Assembly (NCBI RefSeq): GCF_030149505.1
Contig: NZ_JASBRN010000021.1
Location: 1-40,513 of the forward strand
Direction: 5' to 3'
Source of the DNA: Nocardioides sp.
Lineage (GTDB): Bacteria; Actinomycetota; Actinomycetes; Propionibacteriales; Nocardioidaceae
DNA length: 40,513 nucleotides
The notes beneath the pieces are model-generated. The model saw only the letters and a program-made list of their open reading frames with translations, did no database searches and had not been told where the DNA came from. Below, piece after piece: positions 32,060-40,513 of this stretch. Within the stretch, counting starts at the first letter, position 1, and the number at the start of each line of letters is the position of its first letter. The translations under genes were made by a program, and so were the position numbers.

Positions 32060-32691
32060 TGCTGCTCCTGGCTGGCCATGGTGCGCAGCAGGTCGACATC
32101 GCGGCGGAACGCCGAGGGGAGTCCGGCGCTTTCCTGAGGGTCCGCCTCGTAGCCGATCAGGCCCGCTTCCACCAGGTCGGCTGCGGTCTCGAGGACGCGC
32201 GCCAGGCGCAGCAGTAGTGCCGGGGGCATTTGGACCGACGGCTCGTCGTCATAGAAGCCGGTGGTGCCGACCTGGTCGCGGATCAGCAGGCCGAGGTAGC
32301 TCTGGGCGTGGGCGACCTGCGCCACCCGGTCACGGGTGTGCTCGAGGTCGTCGCGTTCAACGAGGAGGATGCGGATGACCTCGCCGAGGCCGGCGAACAC
32401 CGTGCCTGCGAACCTCACGGGAACGGCGGCGGTGCGCGGTGCGGCCATCAGGTCCGCTCCCGGGGTCTCGTCGGCGAACCCGAAGACGATCTCCCTGGCC
32501 ATGCCGGTCAGTGCCTCATCGGTGAGGTAGGTGCGGGCGGTGGCGGGGGTGACGCGCATCTGCTCGGCGACGAGCTGGACCCGCGCGTCGAGGAGGTCAC
32601 CGGCGGCCGCGCGGGACATCGTCATGCCGAGGTCGGAGACAGCAGCGAGGAGGTCGTCGATGCGCTTCTCGCGCCAAGGTCGAGCTGCCAA
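32056..32691 (-). CDS. Hypothetical helical protein, TTG start
   Basis: The 211-residue product appears to start at TTG 32691, just after GACGAGG and 5 bp after the upstream stop. No ATG or GTG fits before M23. MAARPWREKRIDDLLAAVSD opens it. A segment RVTPATARTYLTDEALTGMA (about 46-65) looks like a helix-turn-helix. The rest is helical. It lies in a small operon whose head was cut off by the ISL3 element. Confidence 0.6.
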   Translation of the reverse strand: MAARPWREKRIDDLLAAVSDLGMTMSRAAAGDLLDARVQLVAEQMRVTPATARTYLTDEALTGMAREIVFGFADETPGADLMAAPRTAAVPVRFAGTVFAGLGEVIRILLVERDDLEHTRDRVAQVAHAQSYLGLLIRDQVGTTGFYDDEPSVQMPPALLLRLARVLETAADLVEAGLIGYEADPQESAGLPSAFRRDVDLLRTMASQEQQ

Positions 32692-32696
32692 CCTCG

Positions 32697-32980
32697 TCAG
32701 CTGGCCTCGGGCGAGTGGGGGCGCAGCTCCTGGTGGTCGCGCCAGACCTGCTCGCCGTCATCGAACTCGACAGTCCACTCGTCGACGGCGGTGCGTTCCA
32801 CGATGGTGCCGGGCACCCAGCTGTCGGCGTCATGGCGGCCTTGGACGTCGACGCGGAGCCCGTCGGGGAAGGGGTTGTGGCCACCGAGGTACTCGCTGAT
32901 GGTGTCCCCGAGCGGCCCGGGCCCATCGGGGGCCGCGTTGACCCAGCGCTCGAGCGGATCACTGGCGGCCCACTCAATGG
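32697..32980 (-). pseudogene. 3' part of a gene cut by the ISL3 element, Tudor/SH3-like tail
   Basis: The reading frame is open from the left end of the IS and gives about 93 residues: IEWAASDPLERWVNAAPDG, then SWVPGTIVERTAVDEWTVEF with DDGEQVWRDHQELRPHS. The last part looks like a small beta-barrel (Tudor/SH3-like). Codon use and the close spacing to the next gene (5 bp) show it was coding. The start and promoter are missing, removed when the IS arrived. Confidence 0.65.
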
Positions 32981-34465
32981 GGCTCTACTTACCTGCGGTG
33001 GGGGCAGTGAGCGACACGACCTGAGTGCCTGACCCGGAACGGGGTCGAGGCCTTCCAAAGTTTGGTGCGACCAAGCAACCAACCGGAAGGCCTCGACGGT
33101 GCTCGAGCCTACGGCGTGCGACCGCGCGCGCCCACGTTCTCAACGTCCTTGCTACTGCGAGCGGTGCGACCTCCTCGTCGGCCTTGAGGGGTTCCACGTC
33201 ATCGATGTCGCCGATCAGGCCGGCGTGGTCCGCGTCGTGGTCGAGACACCACCCGAAGCCACCGGCTGCCGCACGTGCGGGGTGATCGCGCACAGCCACG
33301 GACGGCGCGAGGTGCGGTTGATCGACGTGCCCTGCTTCGGGCGTCCGGTCCGCCTGATCTGGCGCAAGCGGACCTGGCGCTGTGCCGAGGAGAAGTGTCC
33401 GACCAAGAAGTTCACCGAGCAGCGCGACGACCTCGCCGGCCCGCGAGCGTTGCTGACGGCGCGGGCGTGCTGGTGGGCCATCAACCAGCTGCGTCGCGAG
33501 CACGCCTCCGTGGCTGGCCTTGCGCGCCAACTCGGCACGACCTGGCGCACGGTGTGGCGCTCGATCCAGCCGCTGCTCGAGGCCATGGCAGCCGACCCGA
33601 CCCGGTTCGAGCACGTCTCCTCCCTCGGGGTCGATGAACACATCTGGCACCACGTGAACACCAAGCCCATCGCCGAAGGCGGACGCGGACCCAAGGAGCT
33701 CACCGGGATGGTCGACCTGTCCCGTGACCAGCAAGGACGCGTCCGTGCCCGACTGCTGGACCTGGTGCCGGGCCGATCCGGGAAGGCCTACGCCGACTGG
33801 CTGGCCGAGCGCGGCGAGGGATTCCGATCCGGGGTGAAGATCGCGGCCCTGGACCCGTTCCAGGGCTACAAGACCGCGATCGCCGACCAGCTCGAAGACG
33901 CCGTCGCGGTCCTCGACGCCTTCCACGTCGTCAAGCTCGGCACCGCCGCGGTCGATGAGTGCCGCCGCCGAGTCCAGCAACAGACCACCGGCCACCGCGG
34001 CCGCACGGGCGACCCGCTCTACGGCATCCAGAAGCTGCTGCGCGCGGGTGCGGAGAAGCTCACCGACAAGCAGTGGGCCCGCCTGGAGAAGGCGATCGCG
34101 GCCAGACCAGAGGAGCACCTGCAGGTCTGGATCGCGTGGTCGTGTGCCCAGCAGCTCCGCTCGGCCTACCGCCACCGCGACCCCGTCGAGGGCCGCAAGA
34201 TCGCACTCAAGGTCCTCGCTGCCTTCCCGACCTGCCCGGTGCCCGAGATCGCCCGCCTCGGGCGAACGCTGAAGCGCTGGAAGGAAGCGTTCTTGGCCTA
34301 CTTCGACACCAACAGGTCGAACAACGGCGGCACCGAGGCCATCAACGGCCTCATCGAGCTGCACCGCCGCGTCGCCCGCGGATTCCGCAACCGCGACAAC
34401 TACCGCCTACGCATGCTGCTGATCGGTGGCGGACTCGCTCACCCCCACCTCAAGTAAGAGGAGCC
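32981..34465 (+). mobile_element. ISL3-family insertion sequence, complete copy
   Basis: The left end at 32981 starts GGCTC and contains CTTAC and GGTGGGGG. The inverted right end, ending at 34465, has the same blocks (GGCTC, CTTAC, GGTGGGGG when read inward). Between them lies one full transposase gene. The outer 8-mers differ (CTCAATGG on the left, GAGAAAGC on the right), so the 8-bp target duplication expected for ISL3 is absent. The right flank is therefore probably not the original one. Confidence 0.8.
33099..34457 (+). CDS. ISL3-family transposase
   Basis: The 452-residue protein has an N-terminal zinc-binding region (CYCERC at 18-23, GCRTCG at 57-61, WRCAEEKCP at 93-101), an HTH region, and the DDE core: D179 in VDEHIW, D252 in ALDPFQGY and E413 in GGTEAINGL. 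Length and motifs match intact ISL3 transposases. It starts at GTG 33099. It appears functional and could mobilise both copies and the DNA between them. Confidence 0.9.
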   Translation: MLEPTACDRARPRSQRPCYCERCDLLVGLEGFHVIDVADQAGVVRVVVETPPEATGCRTCGVIAHSHGRREVRLIDVPCFGRPVRLIWRKRTWRCAEEKCPTKKFTEQRDDLAGPRALLTARACWWAINQLRREHASVAGLARQLGTTWRTVWRSIQPLLEAMAADPTRFEHVSSLGVDEHIWHHVNTKPIAEGGRGPKELTGMVDLSRDQQGRVRARLLDLVPGRSGKAYADWLAERGEGFRSGVKIAALDPFQGYKTAIADQLEDAVAVLDAFHVVKLGTAAVDECRRRVQQQTTGHRGRTGDPLYGIQKLLRAGAEKLTDKQWARLEKAIAARPEEHLQVWIAWSCAQQLRSAYRHRDPVEGRKIALKVLAAFPTCPVPEIARLGRTLKRWKEAFLAYFDTNRSNNGGTEAINGLIELHRRVARGFRNRDNYRLRMLLIGGGLAHPHLK

Positions 34466-34580
34466 GAGAAAGCTCCACGGTTCATTGGACACCGTGCCAG
34501 CATGTGCCGGTGCACGATATCTCCGCCGTAGGCGACCGCCGTCGCCCCCAGGGACCGTACAGGCCAGCGGAGATCACTCG

Positions 34581-36317
34581 ATGAGCCACTCACCCGTCCG
34601 CACGGTCGCTGGGGTGCTGGAAGGATTCGAGCACGGCTTCTCTGAGTTCGCCGCCTCCTTCACGGCTGGGGACTACGTCCTGTGGCTCGGATCGGGCATC
34701 TCGCGCGACGTGGTGCCCAACGTTCAAGAGCTTCTCGTCCGCGTACTTGAGATGCTCCGCACCAATATCGACTATGCCAACCCTGCATGCCCCTACTCGG
34801 CAGCGCTCAAGGAGGCGCTGGTCCTCGCCGGCCTGTCTCAGGGCGATATCGACGCGATCGACCTCGCCGTGCCGGTTGAATCGTGGGCAGACCGCGGCGG
34901 GATCACTTGGCGATTGACCTCCAGGTATGCCGAGGTTCTCGACATCCCCGTGTCAGGGCAGCCCTCGGACTATCTTGTCTGGTCCGGTTTGGATGTCCCT
35001 GGCACCTACGGCGATCCTGCGCTCGAACCGGATGTCGAGCACCTCTGCATCGCACTGCTGATCTTGGAGGGCGTCGTCGGCTCTGCCGTCACTGCGAACT
35101 GGGACGGGCTCATCGAACAGGCACTCGCAGCCTTGACCAATGAACCAGACGCGATCATCCGTGTCATCGTCCGCGGAGAGGACTTCCGGCAGCGCAATCG
35201 ACGTGCGGAGCTGATCAAGTTCCACGGATGCGCGGTCCGTGCGCGCGACGACGAGGCAACGTACAGAGCCCTTCTCATCGCTCGGCAGCAGCAGATCTCC
35301 GGCTGGACCGAGCGGAACGAGAACGGGGTCATGCGTAAGCACCTTGAGCTCCTCTACACGGACTCTCCCTCCCTCGTGGTGGGCCTCTCGGTCCAGGACG
35401 CGAACATGCACACAATGATCGCTCGGTCAATCGAGGACCTCCCGCGGCCATGGCCACACGCGCCGCCAGCGGTTGTGCTGTCCGAGGAACAACTACAGGC
35501 CCACCACCGCCATCTCCTTCAGATGACCTATGGGTCCGCCGAGTACGAGACTCACGCGGCCGAGATCAACGACTCGGCAGTTCTCGGCTCGTACGCGAAG
35601 CCGACCTTGCTGGCGCTCCTGTTCTGGACCCTGACCGACAAGCTCCTCGCGGTCCTCTCGTGCCTGCCAGGCAACTCGTCCTGGAGCGGGACCGAGACTG
35701 AGCGTCTGCGCCTCGACCTCCGACAACTCCGCGACAACGTGGCCGAGCACGCGGAGCCCGCCAATCGCGCATTCCTCTTTCAACTGGTCGATCTGAGCAT
35801 CCTCATGCTTGGCATCTTCCGGACTGGACGCGCTCCAGCCAGTGGTGCTGCCTACGAACCGCTCTCCGACCGCCCCATCCGCGATGCCTTGCAGAGCCCC
35901 GACTTTCCGGGCGCAGCGTTCGGGCGCCTGGCGGTGGCGATCTCACTACTCGGCCGCGGCCATTCCGATGGCGACTGGACGCTCCTTCCGGGGACGACCG
36001 GGGCAGCCGAAGAGGGGGTCCTCAGACTCGTCGCGCCGCCGAGCGCCCCAACACCACGCGAGGTACGCGTCTTCCTCGTCAAGGACACCCACGCTGCGAT
36101 CGCACTTACGATGGATGGCCTCGCCGACGAGGACGACCCCAGCACGCTCATCGTGCTAACCGAACGAGAGCCGACCCCCGTCGTACGTTCGCCGCGGCCC
36201 AGGTACGGGCGCGTGGGCTCAACTGGCGCGGGCCGGGTCAGTATTGAGGATCTGTACGAAGCGGCTGATTCGGCGGACGATCTCTACGCCACCTTCAAAC
36301 TTGCTGGAGGCCTCTAG
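34581..36317 (+). CDS. SIR2-like domain protein, probable NADase effector
   Basis: The 578-residue protein has a SIR2 core: GSGIS (37-41) for NAD binding, TANWDGLIEQ (171-180), KFHG with H215, and VVGLSVQDAN (266-275). The remaining 300 residues are helical with no named domain. SIR2 proteins in prokaryotic defence deplete NAD when a partner senses infection. It is the first gene of a tight three-gene operon. I chose the ATG at 34581, with GGAG upstream; the longer frame runs back into the IS edge. The effector role is inferred from motif and context. Confidence 0.82.
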   Translation: MSHSPVRTVAGVLEGFEHGFSEFAASFTAGDYVLWLGSGISRDVVPNVQELLVRVLEMLRTNIDYANPACPYSAALKEALVLAGLSQGDIDAIDLAVPVESWADRGGITWRLTSRYAEVLDIPVSGQPSDYLVWSGLDVPGTYGDPALEPDVEHLCIALLILEGVVGSAVTANWDGLIEQALAALTNEPDAIIRVIVRGEDFRQRNRRAELIKFHGCAVRARDDEATYRALLIARQQQISGWTERNENGVMRKHLELLYTDSPSLVVGLSVQDANMHTMIARSIEDLPRPWPHAPPAVVLSEEQLQAHHRHLLQMTYGSAEYETHAAEINDSAVLGSYAKPTLLALLFWTLTDKLLAVLSCLPGNSSWSGTETERLRLDLRQLRDNVAEHAEPANRAFLFQLVDLSILMLGIFRTGRAPASGAAYEPLSDRPIRDALQSPDFPGAAFGRLAVAISLLGRGHSDGDWTLLPGTTGAAEEGVLRLVAPPSAPTPREVRVFLVKDTHAAIALTMDGLADEDDPSTLIVLTEREPTPVVRSPRPRYGRVGSTGAGRVSIEDLYEAADSADDLYATFKLAGGL

Positions 36318-36904
36318 TGACCGACCCACAGACCACGCCGCTCGAGCTGGTAATGACCGTCCTCGAGCGCGGCGGCTACCAGCGGCTCCCCAAGCCATTG
36401 ACCGTCGCCGGTATGAAATTCGACTTCGAAGCGGCCGCGCGCGGCACACAGCGTTCCCACGACCTCGTCCTGGTCACCACCGACCGGCTGCCAACGCTTC
36501 GTCTCCAGCGTCTCCTCGCGGGACTGGCGCGTTCTCTGGATCTGGCGCAGTCCAGGCGGCCAGTTACTCTGGTGATCGTCGGTGATCTCTCCGCAATCGA
36601 CAGAAACGAGCTCGAACGCCACGCCCGTGTGCTGCACGTCGAGTCCGCCGATCCCAGCCAAGCGGAGGTCGAACGCGCGATCGCCATTCTCCTCCCGCTC
36701 GACCTTCCCGCTGCCGCAATCATGCATGGAAGCGACCCCGTCAACGAGGTCCTGGCAACTCTGGGACCCGGGCCGGACACCACCGAGCACATCACGCTGG
36801 TGCGCGCGGCCACCGGGGGTGCCGACGAAGTTCGGGAGGCCCTCCGCAACTACGTCAACGCCGGTGTCGTCGAGACTTCACCCGGGGGCGCCCTCGATGA
36901 CTGA
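36317..36904 (+). CDS. Small middle protein of the SIR2/ABC operon
   Basis: The 195-residue product begins at GTG 36317, sharing one base with the SIR2 stop, and overlaps the ATPase start by 8 bp. The first half (KFDFEAAARGTQRSHDLVLV, about 34-53) resembles the acidic strands of a PD-(D/E)xK-like fold, but no clear active-site lysine follows. The second half is helical, with VTLVIVGDLS between. In three-component ABC systems a middle protein links effector and ATPase. That match is by gene order and size only. Confidence 0.6.
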   Translation: MTDPQTTPLELVMTVLERGGYQRLPKPLTVAGMKFDFEAAARGTQRSHDLVLVTTDRLPTLRLQRLLAGLARSLDLAQSRRPVTLVIVGDLSAIDRNELERHARVLHVESADPSQAEVERAIAILLPLDLPAAAIMHGSDPVNEVLATLGPGPDTTEHITLVRAATGGADEVREALRNYVNAGVVETSPGGALDD

Positions 36905-39344
36905 CGTCCCCATCCGCAGCATCACGATCTCCGACTTCCGACGGCTCGCCGGCACCCGGACGCTGCCACTCGACGCACCCATCGTGCTGATACACGGATC
37001 CAATGGCGCAGGCAAAACCAGCGTGCTCTCGGCCCTCGAACTTGGCTTGACCGGACAGATCCGAAGTTTGCAACGACAAGACCCTCGCTACACCGCTCAC
37101 CTGCCCACTCTGGGACAGGACTTCGCCACCGTCCGCGTCGAGGTCGATTCCTCCTTCACCATCAACCAAGGCGCCGCGGCACCTCTCACCGCCGGCGGAA
37201 GCAGAATCGAAGGCAACCCCGCTCTCACACCTGAGGCCGCCAACTTCTACGGCGAACGCTGCTACCTCGACCAAGCCTCCCTGGGTCGCCTCCTTGAGCT
37301 CTACCAGCACCGAGAGGGCAAGCAGGAATCAGCCCTTGCCCAGTTCGTCAACGAACTCCTCGGTCTCGAACAGCTCGATGCCCTCCGCACCGGCTTGAGC
37401 GCCGCCAACGACCTTCGATCCCTTAAGAAGCTCGCCGATCGCCTCGATGACGCCGCCACTCGAGCCGACCATGCCGAAGCGGCGCTCACCGAGACCACCC
37501 GCGACCTCACGGACGCCAGAGCCGAGATCGACCAGGCCCGTGCCGCAGCCCGCGCCGCTGCCCGATCCCTCGGCCTCGACCCGCCTGAAAGTCCAAAGGC
37601 TGAGAGGACCGCCGGTCATATCGATGAGGACGCGGACGACCGCCTCATCGGTGCCATCCGCCGTGCGGTAGCCGACCAGGACCTCGACACCGAACGTACC
37701 CAGCTACTGGCTCTCCAGCGGGACCTCATCGCCCTCGGAGGACGCCTCGATGCAGCTGCTGCACGACCCTCGACCCTTGACCTCACGCAAGCTCGTGACG
37801 AGCTGAACGAAGCCACGCAGCAGCTCGAGCTCTGGGAAGGCGGAGTCGGGCCTGACATCGAGGCTTGGCAGCGTGCAGCTCGCGCGGCCGGAGTCGCCCT
37901 CGACACTGATCATGGAGCGGACATCCACCGGGCGCTGAATGAGGTGCAGCGCCTCCTTGACTCCCAAACGGCGTTGCAGACCGAGCAGCAGGCCATCCAG
38001 TCACGCCTTGACTCTGATCAACAACACCTGGATTCGCTGCAGGAGCGCCTTCTCGACGCTCAGGAACACGCGACGGCGCTGGTCGAAGGCCTTGCGTCCA
38101 TCCGCACGGCCGTCACGAGCGACATCTGCCCCGTCTGTGATCGCGACTATGCCGAACTCGGGTTAGGGCACCTGGGTGCTCATGTCGACGCCAAGATCAC
38201 TCAACTCAGCCAGCGGGGACAACGTCTTCTCGATCTGCGGCAGGAACGCGATGCCCTCCGGGTCACGATCGCGCGGACCCAAACCGAGCTGGAAGCGACC
38301 ACGGCCGCTCTGCTCGAGCCCGTGCAGGCAGGAGAGCTGGAGGTGCGTGCCGCCGAGCTCGCACGCCTTCGCGACGCATGGCAGCTCTTGGGTCCGGCAG
38401 CCGAGACCGGGCGCACCATGCGTACGGCCGAGGCCCAAGCACGGCGCCGTGTTGAAGAGTTCGAAACGGCCTCGATCGAGGATCAGTTCGCCCGAGCCGA
38501 ACTCGCACGATGCGCTGCGATCCTGGGGCGCCCGATACCCGACGGAGACACGATCCGAGCGATCTGGGAGATCCTGTCCGGCGCCGTGAGATCCCGTCTC
38601 GAAGAGATCGGCAAGCGGGCGGCCACGCAGCGCGACGGGACTTCGGCTGCAGAGCGGATGGAGCAAGCTCTCCGGCGCCAAGCCGATGCCGTGGCACGAG
38701 TGGCCGACGCGGCACAGCACAAGGGCGAATGGGATGCCTGCCTCAAGGAGGGGCGCCGGCGTCAGGCGGTAGCCCGCGCTGTCTTCGATGCGGCCACCGA
38801 GGTCAGAACCAACGTCGTCCAGCGGGTCTTCACTCAATCGCTCAACCGCGTCTGGATGAGCCTCTTCTCCCGCCTCGCCCCAAATGAGGGGTTCATCCCG
38901 TCGTTTGGCATCCCGACGTCGTCAAAAAGCGGCCTGGAACTGACGCTTCGCACGGTTCACCGCGAGGGGCGGGAAGGGGGTTCTCCGCAGATGATGCTCA
39001 GCGCGGGCAACCTCAACACCGCTGCCCTATCGCTCTTTCTCGCTCTTCACCTCGCCGTGGATCCCGTGATCCCCTGTCTCGTCTTCGATGATCCGGTCCA
39101 GGCGATGGACGAGGTGCATGTCGCTCAGTTCGCCGGACTTATCCGCGTGCTGGCCAGACAGCACGAGCGTCAAGTAATCATCGCGGTCCACGAACGCGAG
39201 CTTTTCGACTACCTCGCCCTTGAACTCAGCCCGGCCTACGAGGGGGACGAACTGCTCACCATCGAGCTCGGCGAACGATCCCTTGAGCAAGATCGCGGGA
39301 TTACTCGACACATCTGGACCCCCGATCCAGCGATCGCGGGCTAA
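36897..39344 (+). CDS. Rad50/RecN-like ABC ATPase with zinc-hook-type CxxC
   Basis: The 815-residue protein has Walker A GSNGAGKT (34-41), a long coiled coil (about 160-400 and 430-640) broken by CPVC (C411/C414) at its tip, the ABC signature LSAGN (701-705), Walker B VFDDP with D731/D732, and an H-loop H765 in AVHERE. This is the SMC/Rad50 pattern, and the tip CxxC suggests zinc-mediated pairing. In defence operons such ATPases sense or grip DNA and control the effector. The start ATG 36897 is set by the overlap with the preceding gene; the earlier open frame is shadow. Confidence 0.88.
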   Translation: MTDVPIRSITISDFRRLAGTRTLPLDAPIVLIHGSNGAGKTSVLSALELGLTGQIRSLQRQDPRYTAHLPTLGQDFATVRVEVDSSFTINQGAAAPLTAGGSRIEGNPALTPEAANFYGERCYLDQASLGRLLELYQHREGKQESALAQFVNELLGLEQLDALRTGLSAANDLRSLKKLADRLDDAATRADHAEAALTETTRDLTDARAEIDQARAAARAAARSLGLDPPESPKAERTAGHIDEDADDRLIGAIRRAVADQDLDTERTQLLALQRDLIALGGRLDAAAARPSTLDLTQARDELNEATQQLELWEGGVGPDIEAWQRAARAAGVALDTDHGADIHRALNEVQRLLDSQTALQTEQQAIQSRLDSDQQHLDSLQERLLDAQEHATALVEGLASIRTAVTSDICPVCDRDYAELGLGHLGAHVDAKITQLSQRGQRLLDLRQERDALRVTIARTQTELEATTAALLEPVQAGELEVRAAELARLRDAWQLLGPAAETGRTMRTAEAQARRRVEEFETASIEDQFARAELARCAAILGRPIPDGDTIRAIWEILSGAVRSRLEEIGKRAATQRDGTSAAERMEQALRRQADAVARVADAAQHKGEWDACLKEGRRRQAVARAVFDAATEVRTNVVQRVFTQSLNRVWMSLFSRLAPNEGFIPSFGIPTSSKSGLELTLRTVHREGREGGSPQMMLSAGNLNTAALSLFLALHLAVDPVIPCLVFDDPVQAMDEVHVAQFAGLIRVLARQHERQVIIAVHERELFDYLALELSPAYEGDELLTIELGERSLEQDRGITRHIWTPDPAIAG

Positions 39345-39396
39345 CCGGGACAGCGCAGAAGAGCCGGGCCCCATGTCCGGTGGCTATGGGGCGGGC

Positions 39397-39815
39397 TCAT
39401 CTTGTGCTTCCTGCGTAGGTGGTCCATCGGGCGCCGGCAGCAGCGCTCCAGGCTTCAGCGGTGCTGATATGGATGCCGAGCAGATCGGCGAGCACGATGC
39501 TGGGGAGTTCGGCACCGAGTTGCAGGAGTGCGGTGTTGCGGGCGGCGCGTAGTGGGATGCCGAGGTCGCGTAGGCGCTTGGCGAGTCCGGTGGCGTCCAT
39601 CGGGTGGCCGGGCCGGCGTCCGGGGAAGAGCCATTGATCGGCGTCGGCGAGGTGGCCGGCCATCCCGGCGGGGACTTGTTCGGGGAGCTGCTGGGCCAGC
39701 TCATCAAGTGGTGGCGGGAGCCGGACAGCGTCCGCTCCGAGCCGGAGAAACACCTGCCCCTCCTCGTGTTGGATGTCGGCACTGGTCAACCGCGTGATGC
39801 GGGCGGTGGTTTGGC
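39397..39815 (-). pseudogene. C-terminal remnant of a recombinase/integrase-like gene
   Basis: The frame is open from the ISL3 edge at 39815 to a stop at 39397. It reads RITRLTSADIQ, then QWLFPGRRPGHPMDATGLAK and ARNTALLQLGAELPSIVLAD with LLGIHISTAEAWSAAAGARW. These segments match the end of an actinobacterial family usually labelled site-specific integrase. The N-terminus is missing, cut by IS copy 2. It may once have belonged to the element that carried the SIR2 operon. Confidence 0.55.
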
Positions 39816-40513
39816 GGCTCTTCGTACTTCAGGTGGGGATGAGGGTGTCGAGTCCTCCGCCGATGAGCAGCATGCGTAGCCGGTAGTTGTTGTAGTTGCG
39901 GAAGCCGCGGGCGACGCGGCGGTGGAGTTCGATGAGTCCGTTGATGGCTTCGGTGCCGCGGTTGTTGGAGCGGTCGGTGTCGAAGTAGGCCAAGAAGGCC
40001 TGGGATCACCGCTTCAGGGTGCGGCCGAGCCGGGCGATCTCGGGGACGGGGCAGGTCGGGAACGAGGCCAGGATCTTCTCGGCGATCTTGCGGCCGGCGG
40101 CGGGGTCGCGGTGGCGGTAGGCGGCTCGGAGCTGCTGGGCGCACGACCAGGCGATCCAGACCTGCAGGTGCTCCTCGGGTCGCGCGGCGATGGCCTTCTC
40201 CAGTCGGGTCCACTGCTTGTCGGTGAGCTTCTCAGCCCCTGCCCGTAGCAGCTTCTGGATGCCGTAGAGCGGGTCACCCTTGCGGCCGCGGTGACCGAGG
40301 GTCTCTTGCTGGACCCGGCGTCGGCACTCATCGACCGCGGCGGTGCCGAGCTTGACGACGTGGAAGGCATCAAGGACCGCGACGGCGTCCTCGAGCTGGT
40401 CGGCGATCGCGGTCTTGTAGCCGTGGAAGGGGTCCAGGGCGGCGACCTTGATGCCACCTCGGAACTCCTCGCCGCGGGCGGTGAGCCAGTCGGCGTAGGC
40501 CTTGCCGGACCGG
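39816..40513 (-). mobile_element. ISL3-family insertion sequence, second copy (partial at window end)
   Basis: The right end at 39816 reads GGCTC, then ACTTCAGGTGGGG, similar to copy 1. It runs off the right edge. The two copies are related but not identical (for example FRNYNNYRL against FRNRDNYRL), so they probably arrived separately or have aged. Confidence 0.75.
39829..40513 (-). pseudogene. ISL3-family transposase with nonsense codon (partial)
   Basis: Read from the right edge, the frame gives RSGKAYADWL, ALDPFHGYK, then to LGRTLKR, where TGA (40006-40008) stands at the place of W394 of copy 1. After it the frame continues SQAFLAYFDTDRSN, GTEAINGLIEL, to the true stop at 39829. A TGG to TGA change explains it. 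The catalytic Glu lies after the stop, so this copy should not be active by itself. Confidence 0.75.

Larger units (their letters stand above)
32981..40513. mobile_element. Possible composite transposon bracketed by inverted ISL3 copies
   Basis: Copy 1 (plus, 32981-34465) and copy 2 (minus, from 39816 past the window edge) face each other with their right ends inward. The SIR2 operon and a broken recombinase gene lie between. The far left end of copy 2 lies outside the window, so the outer duplication cannot be checked. Movement as one unit is inference. Confidence 0.4.

Noticed and set aside
1..40513. CRISPR arrays, tRNA or rRNA genes, attachment sites
   Set aside because: No regularly spaced long repeats, no cloverleaf-like segments ending in CCA and no long direct repeats were seen by reading; no search tool was used.

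Overview
The window is very GC-rich DNA with actinobacterial traits: GTG and TTG starts, ATGA start/stop overlaps, a leaderless-looking promoter and DnaA boxes of the TTGTCCACA type. The gene set (parA with a DNA-binding partner, a primase-like replication protein, a tad/Flp pilus operon, many small unknown genes, and insertion sequences at both edges) indicates a plasmid, or a plasmid-derived integrated element, of a Nocardioides-like actinomycete. The genus is inferred from the style of the proteins; no search was run. I see no rRNA, tRNA, CRISPR array or conjugation relaxase.

Layout. 1-4204 is mobile-element debris: the tail of an unidentified gene, a frameshifted IS110-family transposase, an NAD-dependent epimerase, a small zinc-finger gene, and a TnsA-like endonuclease followed by a cut-off start of its TnsB-like partner. 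4221-15982 is one minus-strand operon of 13 genes for a tad pilus: CpaB, TadZ, TadA, TadB, TadC, pilin, three TadE/TadG-type proteins, a 1085-residue LysM/BTAD membrane protein, a small protein, a lipoprotein and a secreted PKD-like protein. 16205-21602 is the replication and partition core: a double-HTH regulator, a ParB-like partner, ParA, a helically phased repeat array, a primase-like Rep and a ribbon-helix-helix protein. 21735-32980 holds small accessory genes, including a tandem DnaA-domain-IV protein, a secreted nuclease, an M48-like pseudoprotease and a secreted Thr/Pro-rich protein. 32981-40513 is an island bracketed by two inverted ISL3-family copies and carrying a three-gene SIR2 / small middle protein / Rad50-like ATPase operon, probably anti-phage.

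The strongest non-coding signals are three. (1) An array of 24 TA-centred units, plus one degenerate position, spaced 11-12 bp over 18350-18623, between rep and parA. It is a likely centromere or iteron origin. (2) A two-part element, TGATCG-N20/21-TAGGTGA, present five times in front of separate minus-strand units including the tad operon. (3) Two perfect DnaA boxes, each exactly 80 bp upstream of a GTG start, on either side of the gene for the tandem DnaA-domain-IV protein. Together these suggest a plasmid with its own regulatory circuit linking replication, partition, pilus and accessory genes.
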